Source: Corynebacterium sp. TAE3-ERU12
GTDB lineage: Bacteria; Actinomycetota; Actinomycetes; Mycobacteriales; Mycobacteriaceae
Direction of reading: 5' to 3'
NCBI RefSeq assembly: GCF_019209905.1
Contig: NZ_JAHUTM010000001.1
Span: forward strand, 992,001-1,056,000
DNA: 64,000 bases
Part shown: piece after piece, positions 8,300-17,500 of the stretch
How the letters are laid out: each line of letters opens with the position of its first letter
How positions within the stretch are numbered: position 1 is the first letter of the stretch
Program-made: the position numbers and the translations under genes
The notes under the pieces: model-generated
Database searches by the model: none
Told to the model about the DNA's origin: nothing
The model's input: the letters and a program-made list of their open reading frames with translations, nothing else

Positions 8300-9406
8300 A
8301 TGAACACCACTGAGGCAGCCAACAGCATGTGTACCGTCGCCGTGCTCTATGGCGGCGCCAGCCCAGAACACTCGGTTAGCTGTATCTCCGCTGCAGCGGT
8401 TATCGCCCACCTGGACCCCGAACGCTACCGGGTAGTGCCCATCGGTATTACCCGCACCGGTACCTGGGTTCCCGGTACTGCTGACCCCACCGCCGATGCC
8501 GACGGGGAACTGCCGGAAGTCCCCGAGCCCACCGCCGAGACCGAGCGCCTGGAACTAGCCGCCGACCCCGGCCACCGCGGCCAGATACGCATCCTCAACG
8601 GCAAGCGGACTGGTGAAATTTTCGCCACCGCCGATGTCATCTTCCCGGTCCTCCACGGGCCGCAAGGCGAGGATGGCACTATCCAGGGCCTGTTCGAACT
8701 ATCCGGGGTGGACTACGTCGGCCCGGGTGTGCTCGCCAGCGCAGCCGGCATGGACAAAGAACGCACCAAGAACCTTGTTGCCGCAGCGGGCCTGCCTATT
8801 GGGGACCAGGTGGTCCTCCATGAGGGCGAGGAGCTCACCGACGAAGAACGAGACCGGTTGGGTCTGCCCGTCTTCGTCAAACCCGCCCGTGGGGGTTCGT
8901 CTATCGGAATCTCCAAGGTCGATAGCTGGGATGAGCTTGCCGACGCCATGAGCCTCGCCCACGAACATGACTGGAAGGTCATTGTGGAGGCCGCCATGGC
9001 CGGCCCCGAGGTCGAATGCGGTGTGCTGCAGCGCCCCGACGGCACGGTTATTGCCTCCGAGCCGGCCCGACTGTGCGGCACTGAGGAATCCGACGAGGGG
9101 TTCTACGGCTTCGACACCAAATACCTCGACAATGTGGTCACCGCCCAGATCCCGGCGAAATTCGCCGACGATACTGTCGAGAAGGTGCAGGAGATCGCGA
9201 AGAAAGCCTTCCGTGCCCTGGGCTGCGATGGGCTCTCCCGGGTGGATTTCTTCATCACCGACCAAGGGCCCATCATCAACGAGATCAACACCATGCCCGG
9301 CTTCACACCGATCTCGATGTACCCCAAGATGTTCGCCGCGACCAATATCGGCTACATCGCTTTGCTCGACACACTCATCGAGCGCGCCCGAGTCGCCCGG
9401 CGCTAA
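8300..9406 (+). CDS. ddl: D-alanine--D-alanine ligase
   Basis: ATP-grasp enzyme that joins two D-alanines for peptidoglycan precursor synthesis in the cytoplasm. The 368 residues include the N-terminal VLYGGASPEHSVSCIS, the HGPQGEDGTIQGLFEL segment, the VKPARGGSSIGISKV glycine loop and the C-terminal INEINTMPGFTPISMYP metal and substrate site. ATG 8300 is taken as the start because TAGAAT lies 8 nt before it; ATG 8327 is possible. The gene ends at a strong terminator shared with the convergent DUF3515 gene. Confidence 0.95.
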   Translation: MNTTEAANSMCTVAVLYGGASPEHSVSCISAAAVIAHLDPERYRVVPIGITRTGTWVPGTADPTADADGELPEVPEPTAETERLELAADPGHRGQIRILNGKRTGEIFATADVIFPVLHGPQGEDGTIQGLFELSGVDYVGPGVLASAAGMDKERTKNLVAAAGLPIGDQVVLHEGEELTDEERDRLGLPVFVKPARGGSSIGISKVDSWDELADAMSLAHEHDWKVIVEAAMAGPEVECGVLQRPDGTVIASEPARLCGTEESDEGFYGFDTKYLDNVVTAQIPAKFADDTVEKVQEIAKKAFRALGCDGLSRVDFFITDQGPIINEINTMPGFTPISMYPKMFAATNIGYIALLDTLIERARVARR

Positions 9407-9411
9407 AAAAT

Positions 9412-9450
9412 CCCCGGTACCAGGGTTTGCGTGGTACCGGGGTGTGTTTT
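9412..9450. terminator. bidirectional terminator between ddl and DUF3515 gene
   Basis: Perfect 10-bp stem CCCCGGTACC/GGTACCGGGG with an 11-nt loop. It is followed by TGTGTTTT on the plus strand and preceded by A6, which is a T-run on the minus strand, so it can serve both convergent genes. Confidence 0.88.
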
Positions 9451-10420
9451 AGTCGCCCGCACCGTCGGCAAGCTCCGACGGGGCGGTGTTATCCAGATTG
9501 GCGGCAATAACCGCTGAGATCTCCGGCAGCACCCCAGAGGCCACACCAACAGGCATATGCACCGCCACCAGCCGCTGGCGGCCCAGCGCAAAATAGGCCG
9601 CCGTGGTACCCGAAGAAAGCGTCGGCTCGGTGAACCACACCACCTCACCCACCTGCGTTAACTGTTCACCGGGCGCGTAGCTCTGCGGGGACTGCACACC
9701 ACAACGCATCGTGATCGCATCGCCGGCATCATCCATCCACAAGGCAGCACCGTCGGGAAGCCGCACCCCATCAGGCATATCCTCATCCTTGGTGCGACTG
9801 CGATCAGCGAGTGTGTCCGGCATGGCCGCGAACAGACCATCGCAGACACCATCGGCTTGCGGGGCATCAATATCCATCAGCGGAATCGGCTGGCGCTTCG
9901 GCCCCGGCTTGAAATCATCACCCATAGCTTCAGCAATGGTGGCCAATGAATCCTTATGGTCAGACGAACCAGTCACCGCCACAACCGGAGAGGCACCCAC
10001 AGAAAACCAGGTCACTAGGTCCAGCTCCGGGGTGTCATCAGTAACGGCCAACCACTCCACGCCGCCTTCAGTAAAAGTGCGCGACAACTTGGTGTACTGC
10101 GCCGGAGTCGGCGCACCGCAGCGCACCGTAATACGGTCATCGGTGAAATCCCGGTAGACAGCCGCCCCCTGCGGCTTCGGGTCCATCAGATCCGCCTTCA
10201 TAAGACGGCCAATAGAATCGGGCAGCGCATCCATGAGGTGGCTGCACTGGGCCGAATCATCATCGGGCATCTCCACCGTCGGCAACAACACCGGGCCGCG
10301 CGCCGCGCGATCCTGGATCACCTTCGTGGCGCCAATAACACCGGCAGCCAGCACAATAGCCAGCACTAACGCGAATGCCGCCCGGCGGCGGTTACCCTTG
10401 ACCTGATCGTCGTCTGCCAT
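9449..10420 (-). CDS. membrane-anchored protein with two tandem DUF3515 domains
   Basis: 323-residue protein of unknown function. An N-terminal membrane segment (about residues 13-33, AAFALVLAIVLAAGVIGA) anchors an extracytoplasmic region. Residues about 57-170 and 192-310 are two copies of the same domain. Each begins with a Cys followed by PD (CSHLMDALPDS and CDGLFAAMPDT), continues with a tyrosine- or tryptophan-containing strand and ITVRCG or ITMRCG plus PxxY, and ends with a VEW or VVW segment. Actinobacterial DUF3515 proteins are usually about 160-190 residues with one copy, so this is an internal duplication. It is next to thiL, as DUF3515 commonly is in this order. Confidence 0.85.
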   Translation of the reverse strand: MADDDQVKGNRRRAAFALVLAIVLAAGVIGATKVIQDRAARGPVLLPTVEMPDDDSAQCSHLMDALPDSIGRLMKADLMDPKPQGAAVYRDFTDDRITVRCGAPTPAQYTKLSRTFTEGGVEWLAVTDDTPELDLVTWFSVGASPVVAVTGSSDHKDSLATIAEAMGDDFKPGPKRQPIPLMDIDAPQADGVCDGLFAAMPDTLADRSRTKDEDMPDGVRLPDGAALWMDDAGDAITMRCGVQSPQSYAPGEQLTQVGEVVWFTEPTLSSGTTAAYFALGRQRLVAVHMPVGVASGVLPEISAVIAANLDNTAPSELADGAGD

Positions 10421-10506
10421 GGGGCACAGTCTATAACCCCCACCGGTGGCGACACCGCCCCTGTCCCCGCACCCGCCCGACTATCCCCGACATCGGAGAA
10501 ATATTC

Positions 10507-11457
10507 ATGATCACTATCGGAGAAACCGGCGAGTACGGGGTCATCGAAGCGATCCGCGAGGTCGCCCCCTCCGCCCGCAACGGTGACGACGCCGCGGTGT
10601 TGAGTATGACCACCCCCAACGCGCGCTATGTCGCCACCACCGACATGCTCATCCAAGGCCGCCACTTCCGCTGCGACTGGTCCACCCCAGAACACATCGG
10701 GGCCAAGGCAGCAGTGCAAAACTTCGCCGATGTCGAAGCCATGGGGGCGCGACCAACCGCCATCCTTTTCGGTGTCTCCGCACCTGAGGACACCCCGCTC
10801 GACCACATCGTCGGCATCGCCCGGGGCTTGCAGGACCAATGCGGCCGATGTGCGGCAGAAATCGTCGGCGGAGATGTCGTCGGGGGCGACTCACTGGTTA
10901 TTTCCATTACGGCCATGGGCGAACTCGGCGGGCCCGCCCGACCCCTGGCGCGCAGTGGCGCCCGACACGGCGAAAACGTTATCGCCGCAGGCCATATCGG
11001 CCACTCAGCGGCAGGCCTGGCTTTGCTGCGCCGCTTCGGTTCCCGCGCGGCAGTGCCTTATGACCTCGATGAACTAGTCCTGGCGCACCTTGCCCCAGAT
11101 TTCACCTATGGTCGCGGCCCAGTAGCCCGCGCCGCCGGAGCAGGCAGCCTGACCGACAATTCCGACGGGCTCATCACCGACCTCAACCAAATCGCTACCG
11201 CCTCCAATGTCGCCATTGACCTCGACCGGGACGCCCTAGCACCCGACGAACTGCTTATCCGCGCCGGGCATGTGCTTGATACCAACCCGTGGGACTGGGT
11301 ACTCAACGGTGGGGAAGACCACACCTTGCTCGGCACCATTGCTGGGGCACAACCCGACAGTTTCCGCATTATCGGTTCTGTCACCCGCGGACAGCCGGGG
11401 CAGGTTACTCTCGACGGCGAAAAACCGTGGCTGCGCGGGGGATGGGTGAGCTTCTAA
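10507..11457 (+). CDS. thiL: thiamine-monophosphate kinase
   Basis: Phosphorylates thiamine monophosphate to the pyrophosphate cofactor. The 316 residues match the ThiL/PurM-like fold: NGDDAAVL near the N-terminus, [11 protein letters not shown] for metal binding, [17 protein letters not shown], and the C-terminal [17 protein letters not shown] lies about 8 nt before the ATG. The stop overlaps the ung start by one base (TAATG), so thiL-ung are translationally coupled; the same pair occurs in mycobacteria. Confidence 0.95.
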   Translation: MITIGETGEYGVIEAIREVAPSARNGDDAAVLSMTTPNARYVATTDMLIQGRHFRCDWSTPEHIGAKAAVQNFADVEAMGARPTAILFGVSAPEDTPLDHIVGIARGLQDQCGRCAAEIVGGDVVGGDSLVISITAMGELGGPARPLARSGARHGENVIAAGHIGHSAAGLALLRRFGSRAAVPYDLDELVLAHLAPDFTYGRGPVARAAGAGSLTDNSDGLITDLNQIATASNVAIDLDRDALAPDELLIRAGHVLDTNPWDWVLNGGEDHTLLGTIAGAQPDSFRIIGSVTRGQPGQVTLDGEKPWLRGGWVSF

Positions 11458-12128
11458 TGACAACCAACGCACCACTTCCCATCGACCCCGGGTGGGCCGA
11501 AGCACTAGCCCCCGTCACTGACCAGATTCACCACATGGGAGATTTCCTGCGCGCCGAAAACGCAGCCGGTCGTGGCTACCTACCTGCCGGCGCGGACGTC
11601 CTACGGGCCTTCACGTACCCCTTCGAAGAGGTCAAAGTACTCATCGTCGGCCAAGATCCGTACCCCACACCAGGCCACGCCATGGGGTTGAGTTTCTCAG
11701 TCGCCCCACACGTGCGCCCGGTGCCGCGTTCCCTGGCCAATATCTTCAAAGAACTCCACGACGATATTGGGCTCACCCCTCCCGATAACGGTGACCTGAC
11801 CCCATGGGCCCGCCAGGGCGTCGCCCTCTTCAACCGAGTCCTTACCTGCACCCCAGGCAAACCTGGCTCCCACCGCCGCAAAGGCTGGGAACAGATCACC
11901 GAACACGCAATCCGGGCTCTAGCAGCCAGGGACCAACCCCTAGTCGCCATCTTGTGGGGCCGCGACGCGCAAACCGCGGCGAGTCTGTTGGGCGATCATC
12001 CTGCAATTATGAGCCCGCACCCCTCGCCACTGTCGGCCTCCCGGGGGTTTTTCGGTTCGAAACCGTTTAGCCGGGCTAATGCGGAACTCACCGCCCGGGG
12101 TGTGCAGCCCGTCGATTGGCGGTTGTAG
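11457..12128 (+). CDS. ung: uracil-DNA glycosylase
   Basis: Family 1 UDG, which removes uracil from DNA as the first step of base excision repair. The ATG at 11457 in the TAATG overlap with thiL is taken, because the longer open frame from 11289 runs inside thiL. The product has 223 residues. The water-activating motif [18 protein letters not shown] and the C-terminal [21 protein letters not shown] minor-groove loop are both complete. The DAK2 gene starts only 2 bp after the stop. Confidence 0.96.
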   Translation: MTTNAPLPIDPGWAEALAPVTDQIHHMGDFLRAENAAGRGYLPAGADVLRAFTYPFEEVKVLIVGQDPYPTPGHAMGLSFSVAPHVRPVPRSLANIFKELHDDIGLTPPDNGDLTPWARQGVALFNRVLTCTPGKPGSHRRKGWEQITEHAIRALAARDQPLVAILWGRDAQTAASLLGDHPAIMSPHPSPLSASRGFFGSKPFSRANAELTARGVQPVDWRL

Positions 12129-12129
12129 C

Positions 12130-13761
12130 ATGAACGCCATGTCCGCACGCGTAAGCCTTGGTGGTGATGGCCTGCTCAATTGGGCGCGCCGGGCGGTCAG
12201 CGCGCTGGAAAAACGACGCGAAGACCTCAACTCATTGAACGTCTTCCCAGTCCCGGATTCGGATACCGGGTCGAATATGGCCGCCACCATGACCGCGGCG
12301 CTGCAGGCCGCCGAGGACGCTACCGACGGTGTGCCCGCCGAGGAGCTCAGGACGCGGACTCGTGAAGTCGGGGCGGCGCTTGCCACAGGTGCGTTGCGTG
12401 GTGCCCGCGGTAATTCAGGCACCGTGTTGTCGCAGGTGCTCCGGGCAATAGCTGACTCGGCGCAGCACGGCGATATTAATGGCGCCGATATTCGTGATGC
12501 GTTAATCCAGGCGGTCAATCTGGTCGACCACGCTATTGCCGATCCCGTCGAAGGAACCATCCTGACCGTGCTTCGGGAAGCGGCCACTGCCGCTGATGAC
12601 TATGGCGACACCGATATCACCGGGGTTGTTGCTGCGGCTGCGCAGGCTGCCGATGATGCTCTAGAACGCACCCCCTCCCAACTCGCCGCCCTGCGTGAGG
12701 CCGGGGTTGTTGATGCCGGGGGAGCGGGTTTGGTGTTGCTTCTCGATGCGCTTGTTGACGAAGTCGGGGCCGAACACCTGGCCCCGCCGGCGCTGCAGTC
12801 GAGTGCGGCGCTGGAAAGTCATGGCCAGTCCGGTGAGCTGGAGGTCATGTTTTTCCTCACCGCCACCGATGAGGAGATCGGGCAGCTACGGCAGACTCTG
12901 GAAACCCTCGGCGACTCCATTGTGATCGCTGGAGATGCCTCAGGTGGGCACATGGTGCATATCCACACCTGCAATGCCGGTGCTGTCATTGAGGCCGGCT
13001 ACGACGTCGGCAAGCTGGAGAACTTACGCATCGAAATTTTGGGCCCTGCTGGCCACAGCCATAATCCTGCGCAGAACGAAGGCCAGGGGCAGGGCCAGGC
13101 CCAGCCCACGCGGGAGGTGCTGGCTTTGGTCGCCCCAGGGCCTCTTGCAGAGCTGATGACTGCCTCCGGTGCCATTGCTGTGGACCCCGGTGATAACCCA
13201 GGCGCGGCGGTGACCCGCGCGATGGGCGAGGCCGCCGCCGATACCGATATTGTGCTGCTGCCTAATGGGCTGGTCGACAGCCGCGGCCTTATCGAAATCG
13301 AACTAGCTGCCCACTCTGCGAAACATTCCGTCACTGTGATTCCGACCGCAACAGCGGCCAATGGGCTCGCCGCGTTGGCGGTGCACGATGCCAGCCTGCC
13401 GCTTGCGGTCGATACGTACGCGATGAGCGAGGCCTCTGCTGGGGTGCGTACCGCTGAACTCAGTGTTGCTCGTGGTGATGGTTTGACCATTGCTGGGCCC
13501 TGCACCAAGGGAGATATTCTCGCCGAGACCGCCGGCGATATCCTCGTTGTGGCCCCGGACCTGACTGAAGCATTGCGCACCACCGCGGATCTGATGTTGC
13601 GCGCCGGTGGGGAACTGGTCACCGTATTACTGGGTGATGACGCTGACCCGGAGGCCGCTATCGCGTTGCGGCAGTACCTCGCCAGCACCACCCCAGGGGT
13701 GGATGTTTCGGCCTATGCCGCCAATGGCATCGGCCCGCTGGCCCTTATCGGGGTGGAATAA
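12130..13761 (+). CDS. DAK2/FakA-like two-domain protein (YloV family)
   Basis: 543-residue protein with an N-terminal DAK2 (dihydroxyacetone-kinase L-like) domain, about residues 10-200, shown by LNVFPVPDSDTGSNMAATM and the ARGNSGTVLSQVLRA nucleotide-binding motif. The rest is the DUF1949/DegV-like C-terminal half. In Firmicutes the family includes FakA, the kinase that phosphorylates fatty acids held by FakB; whether that holds here is unknown, as no fakB is in the window. ATG 12130 is preferred since the upstream frame overlaps ung. It lies directly before recG, a conserved actinobacterial pairing. Confidence 0.85.
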   Translation: MNAMSARVSLGGDGLLNWARRAVSALEKRREDLNSLNVFPVPDSDTGSNMAATMTAALQAAEDATDGVPAEELRTRTREVGAALATGALRGARGNSGTVLSQVLRAIADSAQHGDINGADIRDALIQAVNLVDHAIADPVEGTILTVLREAATAADDYGDTDITGVVAAAAQAADDALERTPSQLAALREAGVVDAGGAGLVLLLDALVDEVGAEHLAPPALQSSAALESHGQSGELEVMFFLTATDEEIGQLRQTLETLGDSIVIAGDASGGHMVHIHTCNAGAVIEAGYDVGKLENLRIEILGPAGHSHNPAQNEGQGQGQAQPTREVLALVAPGPLAELMTASGAIAVDPGDNPGAAVTRAMGEAAADTDIVLLPNGLVDSRGLIEIELAAHSAKHSVTVIPTATAANGLAALAVHDASLPLAVDTYAMSEASAGVRTAELSVARGDGLTIAGPCTKGDILAETAGDILVVAPDLTEALRTTADLMLRAGGELVTVLLGDDADPEAAIALRQYLASTTPGVDVSAYAANGIGPLALIGVE

Positions 13762-13764
13762 GTC

Positions 13765-15972
13765 GTGCTGGGTTGGGCACGTGGGGCTACTGCCTCAACA
13801 CAGCTTGCCGACGCACTGGGCGCTGAGACCGCACGCACTTTGCGGAAGGGGTTTGGGGTCAGCACTGTCGGCGAACTGCTCACCATGGTCCCGCCGCGCT
13901 ACCTGCGCCATGATGACGGTCTTGGTGTGCTGGAGGACGGGCAGGTGGTGACCGCCATTGTGCGTGTGGCCAATAAAGGCCCAGACCCCACCAAGGCGGA
14001 GGTGGATTATTGGAAAAAGCGGGGCCGTGGCCGCAGGTTGCCACATAAACCGTGGATGTTGACGATTACCGACGGCACCCAATTCCTGGCCATGCCGGTG
14101 TTTGGCAACCACGCCCGGGTCGAGGAGATCGATGAGGGCGCACAGTTGCTGGTGATGGGCACGGTGCGGATCGGACACCACAACCTTGAGCTCGCCAACG
14201 CTGACTTCATTAATATCTCCGACCCCGATGATGCTGAGAAAGCCACCGGCCGGCTGGGCAAACTTTTTGCAACAGCGCATGGTGTTGGTGAGCTGCTGGA
14301 GTTACTTGCCCGGCCGTCGCTGCCGCTGCACCGTGGCCGCAATAAAGTCGCTGGCATCACCTTGGCGCTGTATTTACACCGATTGATGCAGTGGTTACCG
14401 GCCCAGCCTGAGCCGCTGCCGCAGGTGCCGCCTGGTTTACCGAGTTTCGACGAAGCCTTGCGGGGACTGCAATTCCCGCCTGCTGGTAACCGCGCCGAGG
14501 AGCTTATTCGCAAGCGTTTGAAATACGACGAGGCTCTTGAGCTGCAGTTGGCAACACAACTGCGCCGGGTGGATACTGCCTCGCGTAGCGCTGAGGTGTG
14601 TCCTGCGCGTTCCGACGGGATGCGCGACGCACTGACCCGTGGATTGCCCTTCGAATTGACCGACGGGCAGCTGGAGGTCATCTCCGCCATTGATGCCGAT
14701 CTTGGGCGACCTACCCCAATGAATCGGCTGCTGCAGGGCGAGGTGGGCTCCGGTAAGACCGTTGTTGCTGCTATGGCGATGGCGCGGGTTGTCGACGCCG
14801 GGCGCCAATGTGCACTGTTGGCTCCGACTGAGGTGCTCGCAGCCCAGCACGCGCGCACCCTTGCGGCCATGTTCGATGCCGCCGGTTGCGCAATGTCGGT
14901 GATGTTACTGACGGGCTCACTCAGCACAGCAGATAAACGTGCCGCCCTTTTGGCGATCATGACCGGGGAGGTCGATGTCATCGTCGGCACGCACGCATTG
15001 TTCTCCGACGGGGTGGAGTTTTTCGACCTTGGTCTGGTGGTCATTGATGAGCAGCACCGGTTCGGGGTGCGCCAGCGCGACCGGCTGCGCGAACGTGCTC
15101 GTGGTGCAGCGGTGCCGCATGTGTTGGTGATGACGGCGACACCCATCCCGCGCACTATTGCGATGACGTTCTTTGGTGATTTAGACACCTCGACATTGCG
15201 GCAGTTGCCCGCCGGACGTCGGGAGATCGACACCGTTGTGGTGCCGGTGGCTGATAAACCCCATTGGCACGCGCGTGCCTGGGCACGGATCGGGGAGGAA
15301 GTCGCCGCAGGTAATAGGGCCTTTGTGGTGTGCCCGAAGATTCATCCGCGGCCACCGGACGGCGATGAGGAACACACCGACCCCGGCGAGTCGTTGCTGG
15401 AGGTCTACGAACAAGCAGAGCAGGCCTTGCCCGGTGTGCGTGTAGGGATGCTGCATGGCCAGCTGCCCGCTGCAGCTAAAGACGAGGTGATGCGTGCCTT
15501 CGCCGAAGGTGAGATTGATGTGCTGGTGTCCACCACGGTGGTGGAGGTCGGTGTTGACGTGCCCGAAGCGACGGTGATGATGATTCGCCAAGCCGAAAGT
15601 TTTGGGGTCTCCCAACTGCACCAGCTGAGGGGACGTATTGGCCGTGGCGGGCGCGGGGGATTGTGTTTTCTGTGCACCTACGCTGAGAGCGGCAGCCCGG
15701 AGCGGCAACGGTTGCAGGATATTGCCGCTACTAATGATGGGTTCGAACTTGCGGAGTTGGACCTTCGTTACCGCAGCCACGGCGATGTTTTAGGCGATGA
15801 GCAGTCCGGTGCGGCCGGTGGGCTTGGGCTGCTGGATCTCAGCTCGGATCGCAAGATTATTGAGTATGCCGCCACGGTGGCTCAGGACCTCGTTGCGCAG
15901 GATATTAAGGCTGCCCGGGCGCTTACCGCCGATATCACTGAGGAAGAGTCTGACTACCTCGACCGAGGCTGA
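13765..15972 (+). CDS. recG: ATP-dependent DNA helicase RecG
   Basis: Superfamily 2 helicase that remodels stalled forks and Holliday junctions. The 735 residues open with the wedge/OB domain and contain helicase motifs in order: LLQGEVGSGKT (Walker A), LAPTEVLAAQH, DEQHRFGVRQR (motif II), MTATPIPRT, STTVVEVGVDVP and QLRGRIGRG (motif VI). A GTG start lies 3 bp after the DAK2-gene stop, so it is probably cotranscribed. An insertion around residues 75-95 (KKRGRGRRLPHKP) is basic. Confidence 0.96.
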   Translation: MLGWARGATASTQLADALGAETARTLRKGFGVSTVGELLTMVPPRYLRHDDGLGVLEDGQVVTAIVRVANKGPDPTKAEVDYWKKRGRGRRLPHKPWMLTITDGTQFLAMPVFGNHARVEEIDEGAQLLVMGTVRIGHHNLELANADFINISDPDDAEKATGRLGKLFATAHGVGELLELLARPSLPLHRGRNKVAGITLALYLHRLMQWLPAQPEPLPQVPPGLPSFDEALRGLQFPPAGNRAEELIRKRLKYDEALELQLATQLRRVDTASRSAEVCPARSDGMRDALTRGLPFELTDGQLEVISAIDADLGRPTPMNRLLQGEVGSGKTVVAAMAMARVVDAGRQCALLAPTEVLAAQHARTLAAMFDAAGCAMSVMLLTGSLSTADKRAALLAIMTGEVDVIVGTHALFSDGVEFFDLGLVVIDEQHRFGVRQRDRLRERARGAAVPHVLVMTATPIPRTIAMTFFGDLDTSTLRQLPAGRREIDTVVVPVADKPHWHARAWARIGEEVAAGNRAFVVCPKIHPRPPDGDEEHTDPGESLLEVYEQAEQALPGVRVGMLHGQLPAAAKDEVMRAFAEGEIDVLVSTTVVEVGVDVPEATVMMIRQAESFGVSQLHQLRGRIGRGGRGGLCFLCTYAESGSPERQRLQDIAATNDGFELAELDLRYRSHGDVLGDEQSGAAGGLGLLDLSSDRKIIEYAATVAQDLVAQDIKAARALTADITEEESDYLDRG

Positions 15973-15992
15973 GTCGACATCGGTGCGGAAAG

Positions 15993-15998
15993 TACACT
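15993..15998 (+). promoter_or_regulatory. -10 box TACACT, probable leaderless promoter of the biotinyl-domain gene
   Basis: TACACT lies 7 nt before the ATG at 16006, with no Shine-Dalgarno. This suggests a leaderless start for the biotinyl-domain, rsmD and coaD unit inside the recG cluster. Confidence 0.5.
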
Positions 15999-16005
15999 AA
16001 GCCAT

Positions 16006-16254
16006 ATGAGCGATCACGTTGAAGCAACCGTCGAGGTGCACGCACCATTTGCTGGAATAGCGCGGATGCAGGCCGGCGTTGGCGACCGTGTCAATGTGGG
16101 CGACCCAGTCGCTGTTGTTGAGGCCGTCAAGCTAGAAGCTCCCGTGGTCGCGCCGTGCGCTGGCATTATCGAGTCTGCTGTCGGCGAGGATTTCGCCGAT
16201 GTCGCCGGCGGTGATGTGCTCGTTACGATCACGGTCGAGACGGAAGGTTCCTAA
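16006..16254 (+). CDS. stand-alone biotinyl/lipoyl-domain protein
   Basis: 82-residue protein that is nothing but a biotinyl/lipoyl beta-barrel domain. The modification hairpin reads EAVKLEAP, with the lysine in place but both flanking methionines of the usual EAMKME replaced. Two half-barrels are visible (HAPFAGIARMQAG and APCAGIIESAVG). In Mycobacterium tuberculosis the gene just before rsmD is pca, whose product ends in such a domain. This could therefore be a retained remnant or a free carrier; that is inference. The stop overlaps the rsmD start by one base. Confidence 0.8.
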   Translation: MSDHVEATVEVHAPFAGIARMQAGVGDRVNVGDPVAVVEAVKLEAPVVAPCAGIIESAVGEDFADVAGGDVLVTITVETEGS

Positions 16255-16844
16255 TGCGCATTATCGCAGGTATTGCCCGTGGTCGGCGTATTAACGCCCC
16301 CAAGGGAGAACGCACTCGGCCTACTTCTGACCGGGCGAGAGAGGCTATTTTTTCCTCCTGGCAGCAGCGTTTCGGCATTGAAAACACTGTTGTGTTGGAT
16401 CTTTTTGCCGGCAGTGGTGCGATGGGGCTGGAGGCACTGTCGCGGGGTGCCCGTGAGGTAGTGCTGGTTGATAATGACGCCCAGGCATGTGCGGCCATCG
16501 CGCACAATATTGGGGTCGTCAAACTCCCTGGGGCGCAGCTCGTTGAGCTGAAGGCTTCGACCTATCTCAAGACCGCCCCGCAGAACTATTTTGACCGCGT
16601 TATTGCTGATCCGCCGTATGAACTGGCTGGGGAGGCGGTCACCGAAATGCTGGAGGCACTACGCCCGGCTTTGCGTGCCGACGCTGTGGTCACCGTGGAG
16701 CGCGCTGCCGCCGATGCGGACACGGTGTGGCCGCAGGGCTATAGCGAACTTGTGCAGAAGCGCAAGCGGAAAACTCATGGCCATGCCCGGTTTGATACCG
16801 CGATTTATGTGGGCGATAACGCCGACCGCGAGGAGGAGGCATAG
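16254..16844 (+). CDS. rsmD: 16S rRNA (guanine-N2-)-methyltransferase RsmD
   Basis: Methylates guanine 966 of 16S rRNA during 30S assembly. The 196-residue protein starts MRIIAGIARGRRINAPKGERTRPTSDR, as in the family. It has the SAM-binding LDLFAGSGAMGLEALSRGA motif and the catalytic DPPYE (usual NPPY/DPPY). It is translationally coupled to the biotinyl-domain gene (TAATG) and directly abuts coaD (TAG-ATG). Confidence 0.93.
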   Translation: MRIIAGIARGRRINAPKGERTRPTSDRAREAIFSSWQQRFGIENTVVLDLFAGSGAMGLEALSRGAREVVLVDNDAQACAAIAHNIGVVKLPGAQLVELKASTYLKTAPQNYFDRVIADPPYELAGEAVTEMLEALRPALRADAVVTVERAAADADTVWPQGYSELVQKRKRKTHGHARFDTAIYVGDNADREEEA

Positions 16845-17324
16845 ATGACGCATGCGTGTTTCCCGGGTTCATTCGACCCGCTGACTATGGGACATCTTGA
16901 TGTTGTGGAGCGCTCCTGCAGCCTGTTCGACAAGGTCACTATTTTGGTGACGCATAATCCCAATAAGAAGGGCATGTTCAGCCCTGAGGAGCGGATGCAG
17001 CTTATTCGGGATTGCACCGGGCACTTGGATAATGTGCATGTGGATTTGTGGTCGGAGCTGCTGGTGAACTACACCACAGAGCACGGCATCACGACCCTGA
17101 TTAAGGGCCTGCGCAATAGTTCGGATTACAACTATGAGCGGCCGATGGCGCAGATGAATCGCCGCTTATCCGGCGTGGACACGATGTTCTTACTCACCGA
17201 CCCGCAGTATGGTTTTACCTCTTCCAGCCTGGTTAAAGAGGTCGCCACGTATGGCGGTTCCGTGCAGGGTTTGGTTCCTGATTCGGTGGAAAAGGCGCTG
17301 CTGGCCAAGGTGCAGGACCGTTAG
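16845..17324 (+). CDS. coaD: phosphopantetheine adenylyltransferase
   Basis: Penultimate step of coenzyme A synthesis: 4'-phosphopantetheine plus ATP gives dephospho-CoA. The 159-residue nucleotidyltransferase has the GSFDPLTMGHLD motif (T/HxGH), KGLRNSSDYNYE, and SSSLVKE near the C-terminus. It begins immediately after the rsmD stop, so translation is coupled. rsmD-coaD is a conserved pair in bacteria. Confidence 0.96.
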   Translation: MTHACFPGSFDPLTMGHLDVVERSCSLFDKVTILVTHNPNKKGMFSPEERMQLIRDCTGHLDNVHVDLWSELLVNYTTEHGITTLIKGLRNSSDYNYERPMAQMNRRLSGVDTMFLLTDPQYGFTSSSLVKEVATYGGSVQGLVPDSVEKALLAKVQDR

Positions 17325-17370
17325 TGCGCTCTGGGGTTGGCGCCGCGGACAATAGTGGTGTGGCGCCTGG

Positions 17371-17432
17371 TAGCTCATTGAGCTAGCCCGGTATCGCCCA
17401 GGTTTTCCTGGGCAAATAAACCTGGTTATTTT
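17371..17432. terminator. three successive stem-loops after coaD
   Basis: TAGCTC-ATT-GAGCTA (17371-17385), GCCCAGG-TTTT-CCTGGGC (17396-17413) and AAATAA-N6-TTATTT (17414-17431) follow one another directly. The middle one is GC-rich and the last ends in a T-rich stretch, so together they probably end the coaD transcript. GGCGCC at 17339 and 17362 could form a fourth, weaker stem. Confidence 0.6.
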
Positions 17433-17487
17433 CTGACACGCCGTAAGCCCCGTACCTGCAATAACGAGAAACCCGTGGTGTCGCAGG

Positions 17488-17493
17488 TAATCT
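17488..17493 (+). promoter_or_regulatory. -10 box TAATCT, probable leaderless sepIVA-like promoter
   Basis: TAATCT lies 7 nt before the ATG at 17501. No Shine-Dalgarno is present in the last 15 nt, consistent with a leaderless mRNA. Confidence 0.55.
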
Positions 17494-17500
17494 ACACACC

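Noticed and set aside
14007-15233. 408-codon minus-strand frame opposite recG
   Set aside because: Ser/Arg/Thr-rich shadow of recG codons, with no recognisable domain.
17325-17500. tRNA gene in the coaD-sepIVA gap
   Set aside because: The stems present are independent hairpins. No cloverleaf, no GTTCRANTC T-loop and no CCA-type acceptor pattern were found. No tRNA or rRNA was seen anywhere in the window.
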